Part shown: one piece after another, positions 48,712-56,995 of the stretch
Layout of the letters: every line of letters begins with the position of its first letter
How positions within the stretch are numbered: position 1 is the stretch's first letter
Source: Streptomyces sp. NBS 14/10
GTDB taxonomy: Bacteria > Actinomycetota > Actinomycetes > Streptomycetales > Streptomycetaceae
NCBI RefSeq assembly: GCF_002224125.1
Contig: NZ_NCSM01000022.1
Location: 267,979 to 331,978 of the forward strand
Length of the DNA stretch: 64,000 nt
Direction of reading: 5' to 3'
Notes under the pieces: generated by a model
What the model saw: the letters and a program-made list of their open reading frames with translations, nothing else
Database searches by the model: none
What the model was told of the DNA's origin: nothing
Program-made: the position numbers and the translations under genes

Positions 48712-49655
48712 GCGGGTCTTCTGGCGCAGCGTGACGCGCCCGGCGGCGTCGTGTTCGTAGCGGGTGGTGCCCGCGGTCCGGATGCGGGTTCCGGTGTAGG
48801 TGCGAGCGCCGGTCGAGGCCGCGCCGGGGTGGGTTTCGGGCCAGGTGGCGTGGGTCTGGTTGCCCGCGGGGTCGTAGGAGTAGGACTCCTGCCAGGTGGC
48901 GGCCTGTACGTGCGTGACACGGCCGGCCGGGTCCAGGGTGTAGCGGCTGGGGCCGACGGTGGTGTCCTCGCAGGCGGTGAGGTAGCCGTCTTGGCGCCAG
49001 CTGTAGGTGCGCCACAACAGGGGCGCCTCTTGCGGGCCTGGGGTGTAGGACTGGCCGATGAGGCGGTTGGCTGGGTCCCATGCCTGGGTCAGGGACAGTC
49101 CCCCGGTCCACCTCCGTTGGGTGACGCGTCCTGATCCGTCGTGGGTGGCGGTCAGTCCTCGGCCCGCGGTGGTCAAGGTGGTGCGGTTGCCTGCCCCGTC
49201 GTAGGTGTATGTGGTTTGGGCGCCTGCCGGTGTGCGGCGGGAGGCCGGCTGCCCTGCTGCGTCGTAGGTCAGATGCAAGGTGTGGCCGTCCACTGTCTCG
49301 GACAGCATGCGGCCCGCAGAATCGTAGGTACGGGAGAGTTCCGTGTCGGGGTTGGTGGCTCGGAGAAGCTCCCCGGCCGGGCCCCCGTGAAAGTTCGATA
49401 CCCCCGGCCACGTCCTGGGCCACCATGCGGCCCAGCGTGTCGTAGGTGTGGCCGGTGGTATGGCCCAGCGGGTCGGTACGCGAGATGAGTTGGCCCGCCG
49501 CGTCGTGCTGGTAAGCCACCGTACGGCCGTCGAAATCTGTCTCCGATAGCAGCCGTCCGGCCCGGGTCGTAGGCGTAATCCCACGTCAGGCCCTGGGGGT
49601 TGGTGACCTGGGTCAGCCGCGCCTCGGCGTCGTAACTGCCGCGCGCCGGTCGCGG
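48712..49655 (-). pseudogene. Rhs-repeat protein remnant with frameshifts
   Basis: YD/RHS repeats are clear: RTYDSAGRMLSETVDGHTLHLTYDAAGQPASRR, YTYDGAGNRTTLTTAGRG, YSYDPAGNQTHATW and YEHDAAGRVTLRQK. Towards 49480-49650 similar repeats (YQHDAAGQLISRTDPLGHTTGHTYDTLGRMVAQDV and VTNPQGLTWDYAYDPG) lie in other frames, so at least two frameshifts exist. The gene front is missing and its 3' end is replaced by the IS3 fragment. It is a remnant of a polymorphic toxin-type shell. Confidence 0.75.
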
Positions 49656-49710
49656 TCGTCATGAAGGCATCGGGTCAGGTGGCGATGATGCTCCTGCGCG
49701 ACAGGCGGAG

Positions 49711-50784
49711 TCAGCCGGCCTGGAACGGTGAGCGTGTGAGGTGTTGGGCGAGGTAGCAGGCGGTGTAGTCGGCGAAGAGGTGGTACAGCAGGGGCGAGAA
49801 CTCTTCTCGGGCCGTGCCGTGCACGGGCAGCACCGCATGGGCGTGGCGGGACACCGCGGTGTCATCGCTGGCGGTGACCGCGATGACACGCCGGCCGAGG
49901 CCGTGGGCCTGGGTAGCGAGCGCGGCTGCCCGGGCGAGGGAGCGCCCGGGCGGTGCGATGACGACGACGGGTGTATCGATGGGGTGAGCGAAGCGTTCGA
50001 CGTGACTCCACTCTTCCAGGTCCTGTCCCGCCGCGTAGACGCCCGACGCTTCGATGATCTTGGCAGCGGCGAACAAGGCGGTTCCGTATGTGGGCCCGCT
50101 GCCAACAACGGTCACGACGGGGGCGGTCGCGATCTCCGCCGCCACCTGTCGGCAGCGGTCCCGGACCGCCTGGGCAGTGGCCTCGACCGCGTCGGCGAGC
50201 CCTCTGATTTCTCGGCGCAACCGGTCCGCAGAGCAAGCGGGGGCGCGGTTTTCGGCAAGACGGATGGCGGTGAGCAACATGCCGAGCAGGCTGGCCTGGT
50301 AGGTGCGAATGCCGGGAGAGCGCTCCGGGTTCGGCAGGTCGACGACGAGGGAACGGTCGGCCACCTTGGTGACGGAGCTGTCCGGTGTGCCGGTGATCGC
50401 GACGGTGAGTGCTCCCTGCTTCTTGGCGTGCTTGATGGCCTCGACGACAGCCTTGGTCGTGCCGGAGGCGGACGTGGCGATGAGCAGGGCCTGGCGGCCC
50501 GAGCCGATGGGAGTGGCCGTGGGCAGGGGGCCATAGTGCAGGAAACGGTGGGCGCTGATCGGTTCACAGGGGATGCGGGCGAGGGTCTCGAAGGCCATTT
50601 CGGCAGCGCAGGAGGCGTGGTGAGAATCGCCGTCTCCTGTCAGGAACACGTGATCGATCCGTGTCCAACTGGAAGCCGGCAACAGTGCGTGTACGCGCTC
50701 GTCGAAGAGAGGCGTCCGCTCGCGCAGGTCGGTCGGCAGCTGTGCGACCTGGCGGATCATCACCTCGGGGTCGAGCGGTTCCAC
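49711..50784 (-). CDS. SIS-domain sugar phosphate isomerase/deglycase-like protein
   Basis: 357 aa from GTG 50784 (GGGAGG upstream). Two SIS domains resembling the isomerase half of GlmS: VFLTGDGDSHHASCAAEMAFETLARI, LLIATSASGTTKAVVEAIKHAKKQGALTVAITG, VVTVVGSGPTYGTALFAAAKIIEASG and ARAAALATQAHGLGRRVIAVTA. It binds phosphosugars or aminosugars. It lies 27 bp after a BtpA-family gene in the same operon; this pairing occurs in carbohydrate operons, which suggests an unusual sugar pathway. Confidence 0.82.
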   Translation of the reverse strand: MEPLDPEVMIRQVAQLPTDLRERTPLFDERVHALLPASSWTRIDHVFLTGDGDSHHASCAAEMAFETLARIPCEPISAHRFLHYGPLPTATPIGSGRQALLIATSASGTTKAVVEAIKHAKKQGALTVAITGTPDSSVTKVADRSLVVDLPNPERSPGIRTYQASLLGMLLTAIRLAENRAPACSADRLRREIRGLADAVEATAQAVRDRCRQVAAEIATAPVVTVVGSGPTYGTALFAAAKIIEASGVYAAGQDLEEWSHVERFAHPIDTPVVVIAPPGRSLARAAALATQAHGLGRRVIAVTASDDTAVSRHAHAVLPVHGTAREEFSPLLYHLFADYTACYLAQHLTRSPFQAG

Positions 50785-50811
50785 GGGTGCCTCCCTGCTG
50801 CGGGTGTGCGA

Positions 50812-51618
50812 TCACGATTCCAGGGAGCGGACGATGCCGACGTACGCCTCGACCTTCCCGACATCGATGGTCCCGCCCCAGCCGCCGTTCTCCAGGCAGG
50901 TGCCGACAAAGGCCCCGTCAGCGGCAGCCAGCAGCCGGGCCGCATTGTCGTGGTGGGTGTGGCCGGCCAGGATCACTGGGAGCCCGGGCAGGGCCTGACG
51001 CACTGCGGCGATCATCTCCCGTGTGGTGTCGTCGTCGGGATGGCACAGCGACACCGCGTCCGCACCGACATACTTGGCCGCCCTCGCGACCTCGGCGGTG
51101 GTCTTGTCGCCACCGAACCAGCGGAAGTGCATGGAGTCCACTTCGGCGATCACCTTGACGCCCATGGCGCCGATCTTCTTCCGGTACTCCATGACGGCCA
51201 GCGGATCGGCCTGCACCAGGCCGCTGGCGCTGAGCGTCGCGCCGACCAGGGCCCCGGCACGGATGTAGCTGCCGCCTGCCACCTTCGCCACCGCAAGCGA
51301 CGCCTGCAACGCGTTGCGCATCAACTGCACACCGACTTGGAAGTCCTCCCCGGTCGCATCCGTGATCGCCCGCACGATCAGCGCCATCGCGGCTGTGCGC
51401 GCCGGATCGGACTCGTCCGCGGTGGTGTAGACGCGGTCGACGGTCTGCACCAGGCACCCGTCCGCCCCGCCCTCGTACAGCGCCCGGGCCGACTGAACGG
51501 CCGTATCGAGGATCTGTGGCAGGCTCCCCTCGTGGTGGAAGGGCGTGCCCGGCAGGGGCTGCAGGTGGATCATGCCGAGCACCGCCTTGCGCTTGCCCAG
51601 CGTGGCGAACTCCCGCAT
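50812..51618 (-). CDS. BtpA/SgcQ family protein
   Basis: 268 aa TIM-barrel-like protein of PF03437. LGMIHLQPLPGTPFHHEG opens the fold; GADGCLVQTVD, GVQLMRNALQASLAVAKVAGGSYIRA, VIAEVDSMHFRWFGGDK, YVGADAVSLCHPDDDTT and DGAFVGTCLENGGWGGTIDVGKVEAYV follow. Members are linked to photosystem I biogenesis in cyanobacteria and to sugar operons (SgcQ) elsewhere; the reaction is unknown. AAGGGGATGG precedes the ATG. It is the first gene of a two-gene operon with the SIS protein. Confidence 0.85.
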   Translation of the reverse strand: MREFATLGKRKAVLGMIHLQPLPGTPFHHEGSLPQILDTAVQSARALYEGGADGCLVQTVDRVYTTADESDPARTAAMALIVRAITDATGEDFQVGVQLMRNALQASLAVAKVAGGSYIRAGALVGATLSASGLVQADPLAVMEYRKKIGAMGVKVIAEVDSMHFRWFGGDKTTAEVARAAKYVGADAVSLCHPDDDTTREMIAAVRQALPGLPVILAGHTHHDNAARLLAAADGAFVGTCLENGGWGGTIDVGKVEAYVGIVRSLES

Positions 51619-52379
51619 CAGCCATCCCCTTCAGCCTCAGTCATTGGCCTATGGCCAGTCGCAAGGGCGAACCCGGCACCGCTTCTCATACATGTGATCG
51701 CGAAGGTGACCGGGAAGGCATCCCCCAGGTGTGCCGCTGCCAATCCCGACCGCGCCATTCCCTCTCCCGACGCGTCTGGAACAGGCCAGATGATCACGCC
51801 TTTTGGGGCACCTGAAGGCAGATCGACAGCGGCCACAGCCGGCCAGCAGGACGATGGCGAGCACACACGGCGAACCACTCCATCTGTAGCGTTCGCCGAC
51901 ACCACGCGCCGGCTTGAAGGCCCTGCGCCGCTCCCTATGAATGGAATTCGGCAAGCGGGTTGGTGACCGTCTGCCGCCAGCGCTTCCGGCGGCTGCTCGC
52001 GTGGAGCCGGTAGTACACCGTCTCGCGCGGCCTCTCATCGGCCTTGCCAGATCCACAGGTTCCCCCGGTTCGGCCGTTCATGGTCGGTGAGCCGTACGCC
52101 AACCAGCAGCGAGAAGGAGCCGGGACGCCCATCCGGCTCACACGGCCTCAGCCCGTCGATGTGCGGGCCGCCCGGCCGATGCGGCCAGGGCGGGGTCGTC
52201 ATCGCCATACCGTTCAGTGCGGCAGGCAGCTTCTTTCCTCAGCAACCCAACTACCTGTGCCACCCGTTGACGGTCGCGCGGGTGCACCTGTCTCCTTTGC
52301 AAGTGGCTCTGGCGGGCGATGACTCAGCCGCGCTCGTGGACGGAGCGGCGGGCGGGGGCAAGGTGAACACCCGGCACTG
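51619..52379. other. Gene-poor stretch in the accessory region
   Basis: About 760 bp between the BtpA gene and the Tn3 fragment. Open frames on both strands have poor codon bias and no recognisable domain. A minus-strand piece ending EFHS at 51935 (RPRETVYYRLHASSRRKRWRQTVTNPLAEFHS) is conceivable as a gene remnant but cannot be named. Confidence 0.4.
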
Positions 52380-52640
52380 CGAGCCGTGGATCTCCGTGCC
52401 GAAGCTGGAGAAGCTGGACGAGCTCACCGGCCTTCAGTCGCGTAAGGACGAGGTCGTACGCCGGTGGGGCGTCCTCGACCTCCTGGACGTGCTCAAGACC
52501 GCCGACGGGCGCGGCGCGAGCAGTGCGCAAGCTGGTCAACGCCACCTTCGCCGCCCGGGATGGCACTGCACGGATGCCGAGATCGAGTCCAACTACGTCG
52601 GCACACACGGCGCGAGCGTGGTCGGATTCGGCGGCCCGCT
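52380..52640 (+). mobile_element. Tn3-family transposase fragment
   Basis: WISVPKLEKLDELTGLQSRKDEVVRRWGVLDLLDVLKTAD, then, in the next frame, VRKLVNATFAARDGT, and back in the first frame CTDAEIESNYVGTHGASVVGFGG. These pieces follow the order of the Tn3 TnpA DDE domain (RWGxxxLxDVLKEAD .. VNATFAAR .. YVDTHGxSxVGF). Deletions and a frame change show it is dead. It lies 180 bp from the intact yjbQ end. Confidence 0.68.
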
Positions 52641-52816
52641 GCCCCGCAGGATTCGCACGATCTTCGGTGCGACTACCTGGCCAGCCGCTCGACACCTTTC
52701 AGCCGTCGGCCCAGCCGATGATGTGGCCCACGACAGACGCGGCGGCGGTTCGGCGGTTCTCCGTTTCGAGCACGCAAGGTACGGAGATTTGGCGGCCGCA
52801 CCCAGGACGATCTTGC

Positions 52817-52870
52817 TCAGCCCAGGAAGCTGAGCCGCACCTGGCGGTCGGGGTTGTCCTTGTTGGTGTC
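52817..52870. repeat. yjbQ 3'-end repeat, copy C (native)
   Basis: The last 54 bp of the intact yjbQ-family gene, repeated exactly at 45211-45264 and partly at 41805-41841. Duplicate gene 3' ends on the far side of foreign DNA are the classical trace of site-specific integration that preserves the target gene. Confidence 0.85.
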
Positions 52871-53239
52871 GACGAGGCATACGGACTGCCAGGTGCCGAG
52901 AGCCATCCGGCCGCCGATGACCGGGAGCGTGGCGTGCGGGGGGACGATCGCGGGGAGCACATGGTCGCGGCCGTGGCCGGGGCTGCCATGGCGGTGGTGC
53001 CAGCGGTCGTCGGCGGGCAGAAGATCGCGCAGCGCCGCGAGCAGGTCGGTGTCGCTGCCCGCGCCCGTCTCCAGGATCGCGATACCGGCGGTGGCATGGG
53101 GGACGAAGACATTGAGCAGCCCGTCCCGGCCGTGGCTCACCTCCCTCAGATACGCCTCGCAGTCGGCCGTGAGATCGGCGACCCGCTCGGTGGAGCCCGT
53201 GGTGATCCGGAGGATGTGGGTGCGGAAGGTCTGGGTCAT
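52817..53239 (-). CDS. YjbQ/UPF0047 family protein
   Basis: 140 aa. FRTHILRITTGSTERVADLTADCEAYL, GLLNVFVPHATAGIAILETGAGSDTDLLAAL and the metal-type cluster WHHRHGSPGHGRDHVLPAIVPPHATLPVIGGRMALGTWQSVCLVDTNKDNPDRQVRL match UPF0047 from start to stop. These proteins have weak thiamine-phosphate synthase activity reported for E. coli YjbQ; the biological role is unsettled. The gene is intact. Its 3' end is the recurring repeat of the accessory region, so it appears to be the integration target. Confidence 0.9.
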   Translation of the reverse strand: MTQTFRTHILRITTGSTERVADLTADCEAYLREVSHGRDGLLNVFVPHATAGIAILETGAGSDTDLLAALRDLLPADDRWHHRHGSPGHGRDHVLPAIVPPHATLPVIGGRMALGTWQSVCLVDTNKDNPDRQVRLSFLG

Positions 53240-53339
53240 GGCCCCATCCTCGTACGTCCGCCCGTAAAACCGCCGCAACAAAGGTCCGAGTGGCAAGACG
53301 CCATTGACCGGATCCGGACCCCTCGCTACGTTCAAGGGC

Positions 53340-53423
53340 ATGTCTACGTCAGCTTTGCTCACCACGCGCGGTCATATCGACCTGCTGCGGGTGGCCTCCG
53401 CCGCGTGTCCCGGCGGCTGCTGA
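53340..53423 (+). CDS. Cysteine-containing leader peptide upstream of a sulfur ABC operon
   Basis: 27 codons: it starts MSTSALLTTRGHIDLLRVASAAC and ends PGGC. The HIDLLRVASAAC pattern is that of actinobacterial putative leader peptides found before sulfur-assimilation genes. In mycobacteria, Cys-rich upstream ORFs of this kind attenuate downstream sulfur genes when Cys-tRNA is plentiful. AAGGGC precedes the ATG. The ABC permease starts 131 bp after the stop. Confidence 0.75.
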   Translation: MSTSALLTTRGHIDLLRVASAACPGGC

Positions 53424-53554
53424 TCCTGTCACGACGTCGCGCGTAAGAACGCCTGCGCCGACGCTTCTTATCGCTCGCTGAGCTTCTCCTCCCGCGCGTT
53501 CTCAGCGCGTTCCCTCACCTTTCCCGCTTCGCCCACCCCGTTTGTGGAGCCTTC

Positions 53555-54364
53555 ATGTCCCCGGTTCTCGAACCGGTCGTTCCGCTGTCCGCGCGCCGCC
53601 GCACCGTGCCCCGGTGGCTGCGCCGTACGACCGGTCCCCTTGTCCTGCTCATCGCCTGGCAGGTGTGCAGCGCCACCGGTGTGCTGTCCCCCGACACCCT
53701 CGCCTCCCCCGGCACCATCGCCCGTACCGCCTCCGACCTGATCGGGGACGGCACCCTGCCGCACGCCATGCTGGTGTCGGTGCAGCGGGTGCTGGTCGGG
53801 TTGCTGATCGGCGCGGTGGCCGGGGTGTCGCTCGCTCTCGTCTCGGGGCTGTCCCGGCTGGGCGAGGACCTGGTCGACGCGACGGTGCAGATGCTGCGCA
53901 CCATTCCCTGGGTCGGGATGATCCCCCTGTTCATCATCTGGCTGGGCATCGGCGAGGCGCCGAAGATCGCCCTCATCGCGCTCGGTGTGACCTTCCATCT
54001 GTACTTGAACGTCTACGCGGGCATCCGCGGGGTCGACGCCCAGCTGATCGAGGCCGGAACCTCGCTCGGGCTCGGCCGCTGGGGGCTGATCCGCCATGTG
54101 GTGCTGCCCGGGGCCCTGCCGGGGGCGATGACCGGGTTGCGGTACTCGCTCGCCACCGCCTGGCTGGCGCTGGTCTTCGGCGAGACGATCAACGCCGACG
54201 ACGGAATCGGCTTTCTGCTCAACCGGGCCCGGGAGTTCTTCCAGACCGATGTGATCGTGGTCTGCCTGATCGTCTACGCCGCGCTCGGTCTGCTCGCCGA
54301 TTTCATCGTCCGTACTCTTGAGAGGCTGCTGCTGCAATGGCGACCGAGCTTCACGGGCAAATAG
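53555..54364 (+). CDS. ssuC: Sulfonate-type ABC transporter permease (SsuC-like)
   Basis: 269 aa with six membrane helices. The BPD_transp_1 EAA loop IEAGTSLGLGRWGLIRHVVLPGALPGAMTGLRYSLATAW contacts the ATPase. The family covers nitrate, sulfonate and taurine importers. The Cys leader peptide upstream and the following genes favour an organosulfur substrate. Overlaps the ATPase gene by 28 bp. Confidence 0.87.
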   Translation: MSPVLEPVVPLSARRRTVPRWLRRTTGPLVLLIAWQVCSATGVLSPDTLASPGTIARTASDLIGDGTLPHAMLVSVQRVLVGLLIGAVAGVSLALVSGLSRLGEDLVDATVQMLRTIPWVGMIPLFIIWLGIGEAPKIALIALGVTFHLYLNVYAGIRGVDAQLIEAGTSLGLGRWGLIRHVVLPGALPGAMTGLRYSLATAWLALVFGETINADDGIGFLLNRAREFFQTDVIVVCLIVYAALGLLADFIVRTLERLLLQWRPSFTGK

Positions 54365-55188
54365 GCCCGGTCGAAAAGAATCCGACCGCCGACGCCCACG
54401 CCGACCCCGCCGCCGTACGGGTCCATGGGCTGACCCGGACCTTCGACGGCCGCGCCGTGATCGACCGGCTGGAACTGACCGTACGCCCCGGCGAGTTCGT
54501 CGCCCTGCTGGGCCACAGCGGCTGCGGCAAGTCCACCCTGCTGCGCATTCTCGCCGGGCTCGACCGGGAGATCGAGGGCGAGGTGCTGGTGCCGCGCGCC
54601 AAGGCGGTCGCCTTCCAGGCGCCGCGGCTGATGCCGTGGAAGCGGGTCTGGCGCAATGTGCTGCTGGGGCTGCCCGGCCGCCCCGGGCGGGCGGTCGCCG
54701 AGCGGGCGCTGGCGGAGGTCGGCCTCGGCCACCGGTCGACCGCCTGGCCCAAGACGCTGTCCGGCGGGGAGGCCCAGCGCGCCTCGCTCGCCCGCGCGCT
54801 GGTGCGCGAGCCCGATCTGCTGCTGCTCGACGAACCGTTCGGCGCGCTGGACGCGCTCACCCGCATCAAGGCGCAGCAGTTGGTCGCCGAGCTGTGGCAG
54901 CGGCGCGGCTGCGCGGTGCTGCTGGTGACGCACGACGTCGAGGAGGCGCTGCTGCTCGCCGACCGGGTGCTGGTCATGGACCACGGCGTGATCGCGTACG
55001 AGCGGGAGATCGGCCTGGACCGGCCGCGCGACATCTCCGATCCGCGCTTCGCGGAACTGCGCACCGAACTCCTGGACCGGCTGGGCGTGGCCGCTCCCAC
55101 AGCGGCTACCACGGCGTCGCCCGCCACGGCGGCTACCGCAACGGCTCCCACGGCGTCGCCCGCCACATCGCCCCGCAAGGCCGCATGA
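54337..55188 (+). CDS. ssuB: Sulfonate-type ABC transporter ATPase (SsuB-like)
   Basis: 283 aa ABC ATPase: Walker A GHSGCGKSTLL, Q loop AFQAPRLMPWKRV (typical of SsuB/TauB), signature LSGGEAQRASLARAL, Walker B LLLLDEPFGALDALT and H loop LLVTHDVEEALLLAD. The last 30 residues are an Ala/Thr/Pro tail from imperfect tandem repeats (ATTASPATAATATAPTASPATS). Energises uptake through the preceding permease. Confidence 0.9.
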   Translation: MATELHGQIGPVEKNPTADAHADPAAVRVHGLTRTFDGRAVIDRLELTVRPGEFVALLGHSGCGKSTLLRILAGLDREIEGEVLVPRAKAVAFQAPRLMPWKRVWRNVLLGLPGRPGRAVAERALAEVGLGHRSTAWPKTLSGGEAQRASLARALVREPDLLLLDEPFGALDALTRIKAQQLVAELWQRRGCAVLLVTHDVEEALLLADRVLVMDHGVIAYEREIGLDRPRDISDPRFAELRTELLDRLGVAAPTAATTASPATAATATAPTASPATSPRKAA

Positions 55189-55234
55189 CACCCCCCGCAC
55201 CATCCGAACCACCCTCACGAACGGATCTGCCGAT

Positions 55235-56293
55235 ATGAGACGGCGTATCGCCCCGGCCCTGCTCTTCCCCATCGCTCTCCTGCTGGCCGCCTGCACCGCC
55301 ACCTCCTCCGCCGACGACTCGGGCGGTGCGGGCTCGAACACCGACGGCAAGGGCGATCTCACCTTGCGGGTCGGCGACCAGAAGGGCAACGACGAGGCGG
55401 TGCTGCGCGCCGCCGGCGAGCTGGACGACCTGCCGTACAAGATCCGGTGGTCGACCTTCACCTCCGGGCCGCCGATCCTGGAGGCGGTGAGCGCCAAGGC
55501 GGTGGACATCGGCGGGGTGGGCAACACCCCGCCGGTCTTCGCCGCCGCCGCCAACTCCAACATCAAGGTGGTGGCCGCCAAACACGGCACCGCCGACGGC
55601 GAGACGATCCTGGTGAAGAAGGGCTCGCCGCTGAAGAAGGTCGCCGACCTCAAGGGCAAGTCGGTGGCCGTCGCACAGGGCAGTTCGGCGCACTACCAGC
55701 TCGTCGCCTCGCTCGCGAAGGCCGGGCTGTCGATCAAGGACGTCAAGGTCACCTTCCTCCAGCCCGCCGACGCGCTCGCGGCCTTCACCCGCGACAGGGT
55801 GGACGCCTGGGCCATCTGGGACCCGTACACCTCCCAGGCGCTGCGCTCGGCGGACGCCCGTATCCTCACCACTGGTCAGGGCGTGGTCAACGGCCTCAAC
55901 TTCCAGGTCGCGGGCCCCTCCTCGCTCGACGACAAGAAGAAGGCCAAGGCGATCGGCGACTATCTCAAGCGGCTGCGCCGCGCCCAGGACTGGGTCTACA
56001 AGCACCCGGATGCCTGGGCCAAGATCTGGGCGAAGGAGACCGGGCTGCCGTACGAGGTGGCGCTGGACTCGGTGAAGCGGACCAACGGGACCCGGGTGTA
56101 TGTGGCCGTCGACAAGGACGCCATCGCCTCGGAACAGAAGATCGCGGACACCTTCGCCAAGCTGAAGCTGACCCCGCGCCGCTTCGCCTTCGCCGATTAC
56201 GTCGACACCCGATTCAACGCCGGTCTGCCGCCCTCCACGACGGCGCCCCGCAGTTACGGGGCAGGTACGGAAAAGACCGAGCCGACAAAATGA
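55235..56293 (+). CDS. ssuA: Sulfonate-type ABC substrate-binding lipoprotein (SsuA-like)
   Basis: 352 aa. The lipoprotein signal LLFPIALLLAAC places the anchored Cys at 20. The NMT1/SsuA-type binding fold shows LRVGDQKGNDEAVLRAAGELDDLPYKIRWSTFTSGPPILEAVSAKAVDIGGVGNTPPVFAAAA and KGKSVAVAQGSSAHYQLVASLAKAGL. It captures the substrate outside the membrane for SsuC/SsuB. It starts 46 bp after the ATPase, the last gene of the operon. Confidence 0.88.
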   Translation: MRRRIAPALLFPIALLLAACTATSSADDSGGAGSNTDGKGDLTLRVGDQKGNDEAVLRAAGELDDLPYKIRWSTFTSGPPILEAVSAKAVDIGGVGNTPPVFAAAANSNIKVVAAKHGTADGETILVKKGSPLKKVADLKGKSVAVAQGSSAHYQLVASLAKAGLSIKDVKVTFLQPADALAAFTRDRVDAWAIWDPYTSQALRSADARILTTGQGVVNGLNFQVAGPSSLDDKKKAKAIGDYLKRLRRAQDWVYKHPDAWAKIWAKETGLPYEVALDSVKRTNGTRVYVAVDKDAIASEQKIADTFAKLKLTPRRFAFADYVDTRFNAGLPPSTTAPRSYGAGTEKTEPTK

Positions 56294-56349
56294 GAATTCT
56301 GAATTCACCCGCCAAAGAAAGGCCATAGCTTTATCCGGGAAGAATTCTG
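56293..56349. promoter_or_regulatory. AT-rich promoter region with repeated AGAATTCT
   Basis: The palindrome AGAATTCT occurs at 56293 and 56341, both followed by G, 48 bp apart, in one of the few AT-rich patches of this end of the window. It lies directly ahead of the Ser/Thr-rich membrane protein gene and may hold its promoter. Confidence 0.35.
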
Positions 56350-56362
56350 TTAACGTGCCGTC

Positions 56363-56986
56363 ATGAAGTCGCAGCCCGTGGCGGAGGGGCACGCCGACCC
56401 CGCTCGGCGTGCCCGTCGCCGTGTCCGTACCGCCGGCTCCGAGGGGCCCGTATTCGTCGATTCCTCGGGTCGCAGGGCCCGTGTTTTCCGGCGGGTCGGC
56501 GTGGTCGCGGGAATCGCCTCCGTCGGATACGCCACGGTGCTCGCGGTGGCCATCATGGGCGGCACTCCGTTCGCCCCCGAAACGCTGATCCCGGGGAGTT
56601 CGGCGACTTCCAAGGAAAGCGAGCAGTCCAATAAGGGCCGTTCCCACAAGGGGAATTCGGGATCGGCCACCCCGTCCCTCGGCCCTTCCGCCGCCACGAA
56701 CGGCGCCGCGGTCACCGCGCCCACCGCCCGGCAGTCGCCTTCCGCCAAGAAGCCCACGTCCACCCGGAGCGGGCGGGCCTCCTCCTCGGCCAAAGCCACG
56801 GCCACGGCCACGGCCACCACGACATCATCCCGCCACACCCCCGGGCCGTCCGGTACCTCCTCGGCATCGTCCTCGTCGTCGTCAACATCGTCCTCGGAGC
56901 CGCCGAAGGCGACCTCCTCCACACCCGCCTCGCCCAGCCCCGCCGCCACCGACACCCCCGAGGACGGCGCGACGAGCGAGCCGTAG
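56363..56986 (+). CDS. Single-pass membrane protein with Ser/Thr-rich exterior
   Basis: 207 aa. A basic cytoplasmic start (ARRARRRVRTAGSEGPVFVDSSGRRARVFRRVG) precedes one helix (about 48-70). The remaining 135 residues are Ser, Thr, Pro, Ala and Lys without folded domain, including a run of nine Ser interrupted once. I recall similar proteins encoded just before polysaccharide deacetylase/glycosyltransferase genes in Streptomyces, but no such gene follows here. Probably cell-envelope associated; function unknown. Confidence 0.65.
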   Translation: MKSQPVAEGHADPARRARRRVRTAGSEGPVFVDSSGRRARVFRRVGVVAGIASVGYATVLAVAIMGGTPFAPETLIPGSSATSKESEQSNKGRSHKGNSGSATPSLGPSAATNGAAVTAPTARQSPSAKKPTSTRSGRASSSAKATATATATTTSSRHTPGPSGTSSASSSSSSTSSSEPPKATSSTPASPSPAATDTPEDGATSEP

Positions 56987-56995
56987 GGCGTCGGC

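Noticed and set aside
52087..52833. Intact 248-aa gene
   Set aside because: Its centre is Tn3 transposase sequence in two frames and its end is antisense to yjbQ, so it is a chance open frame over a remnant.
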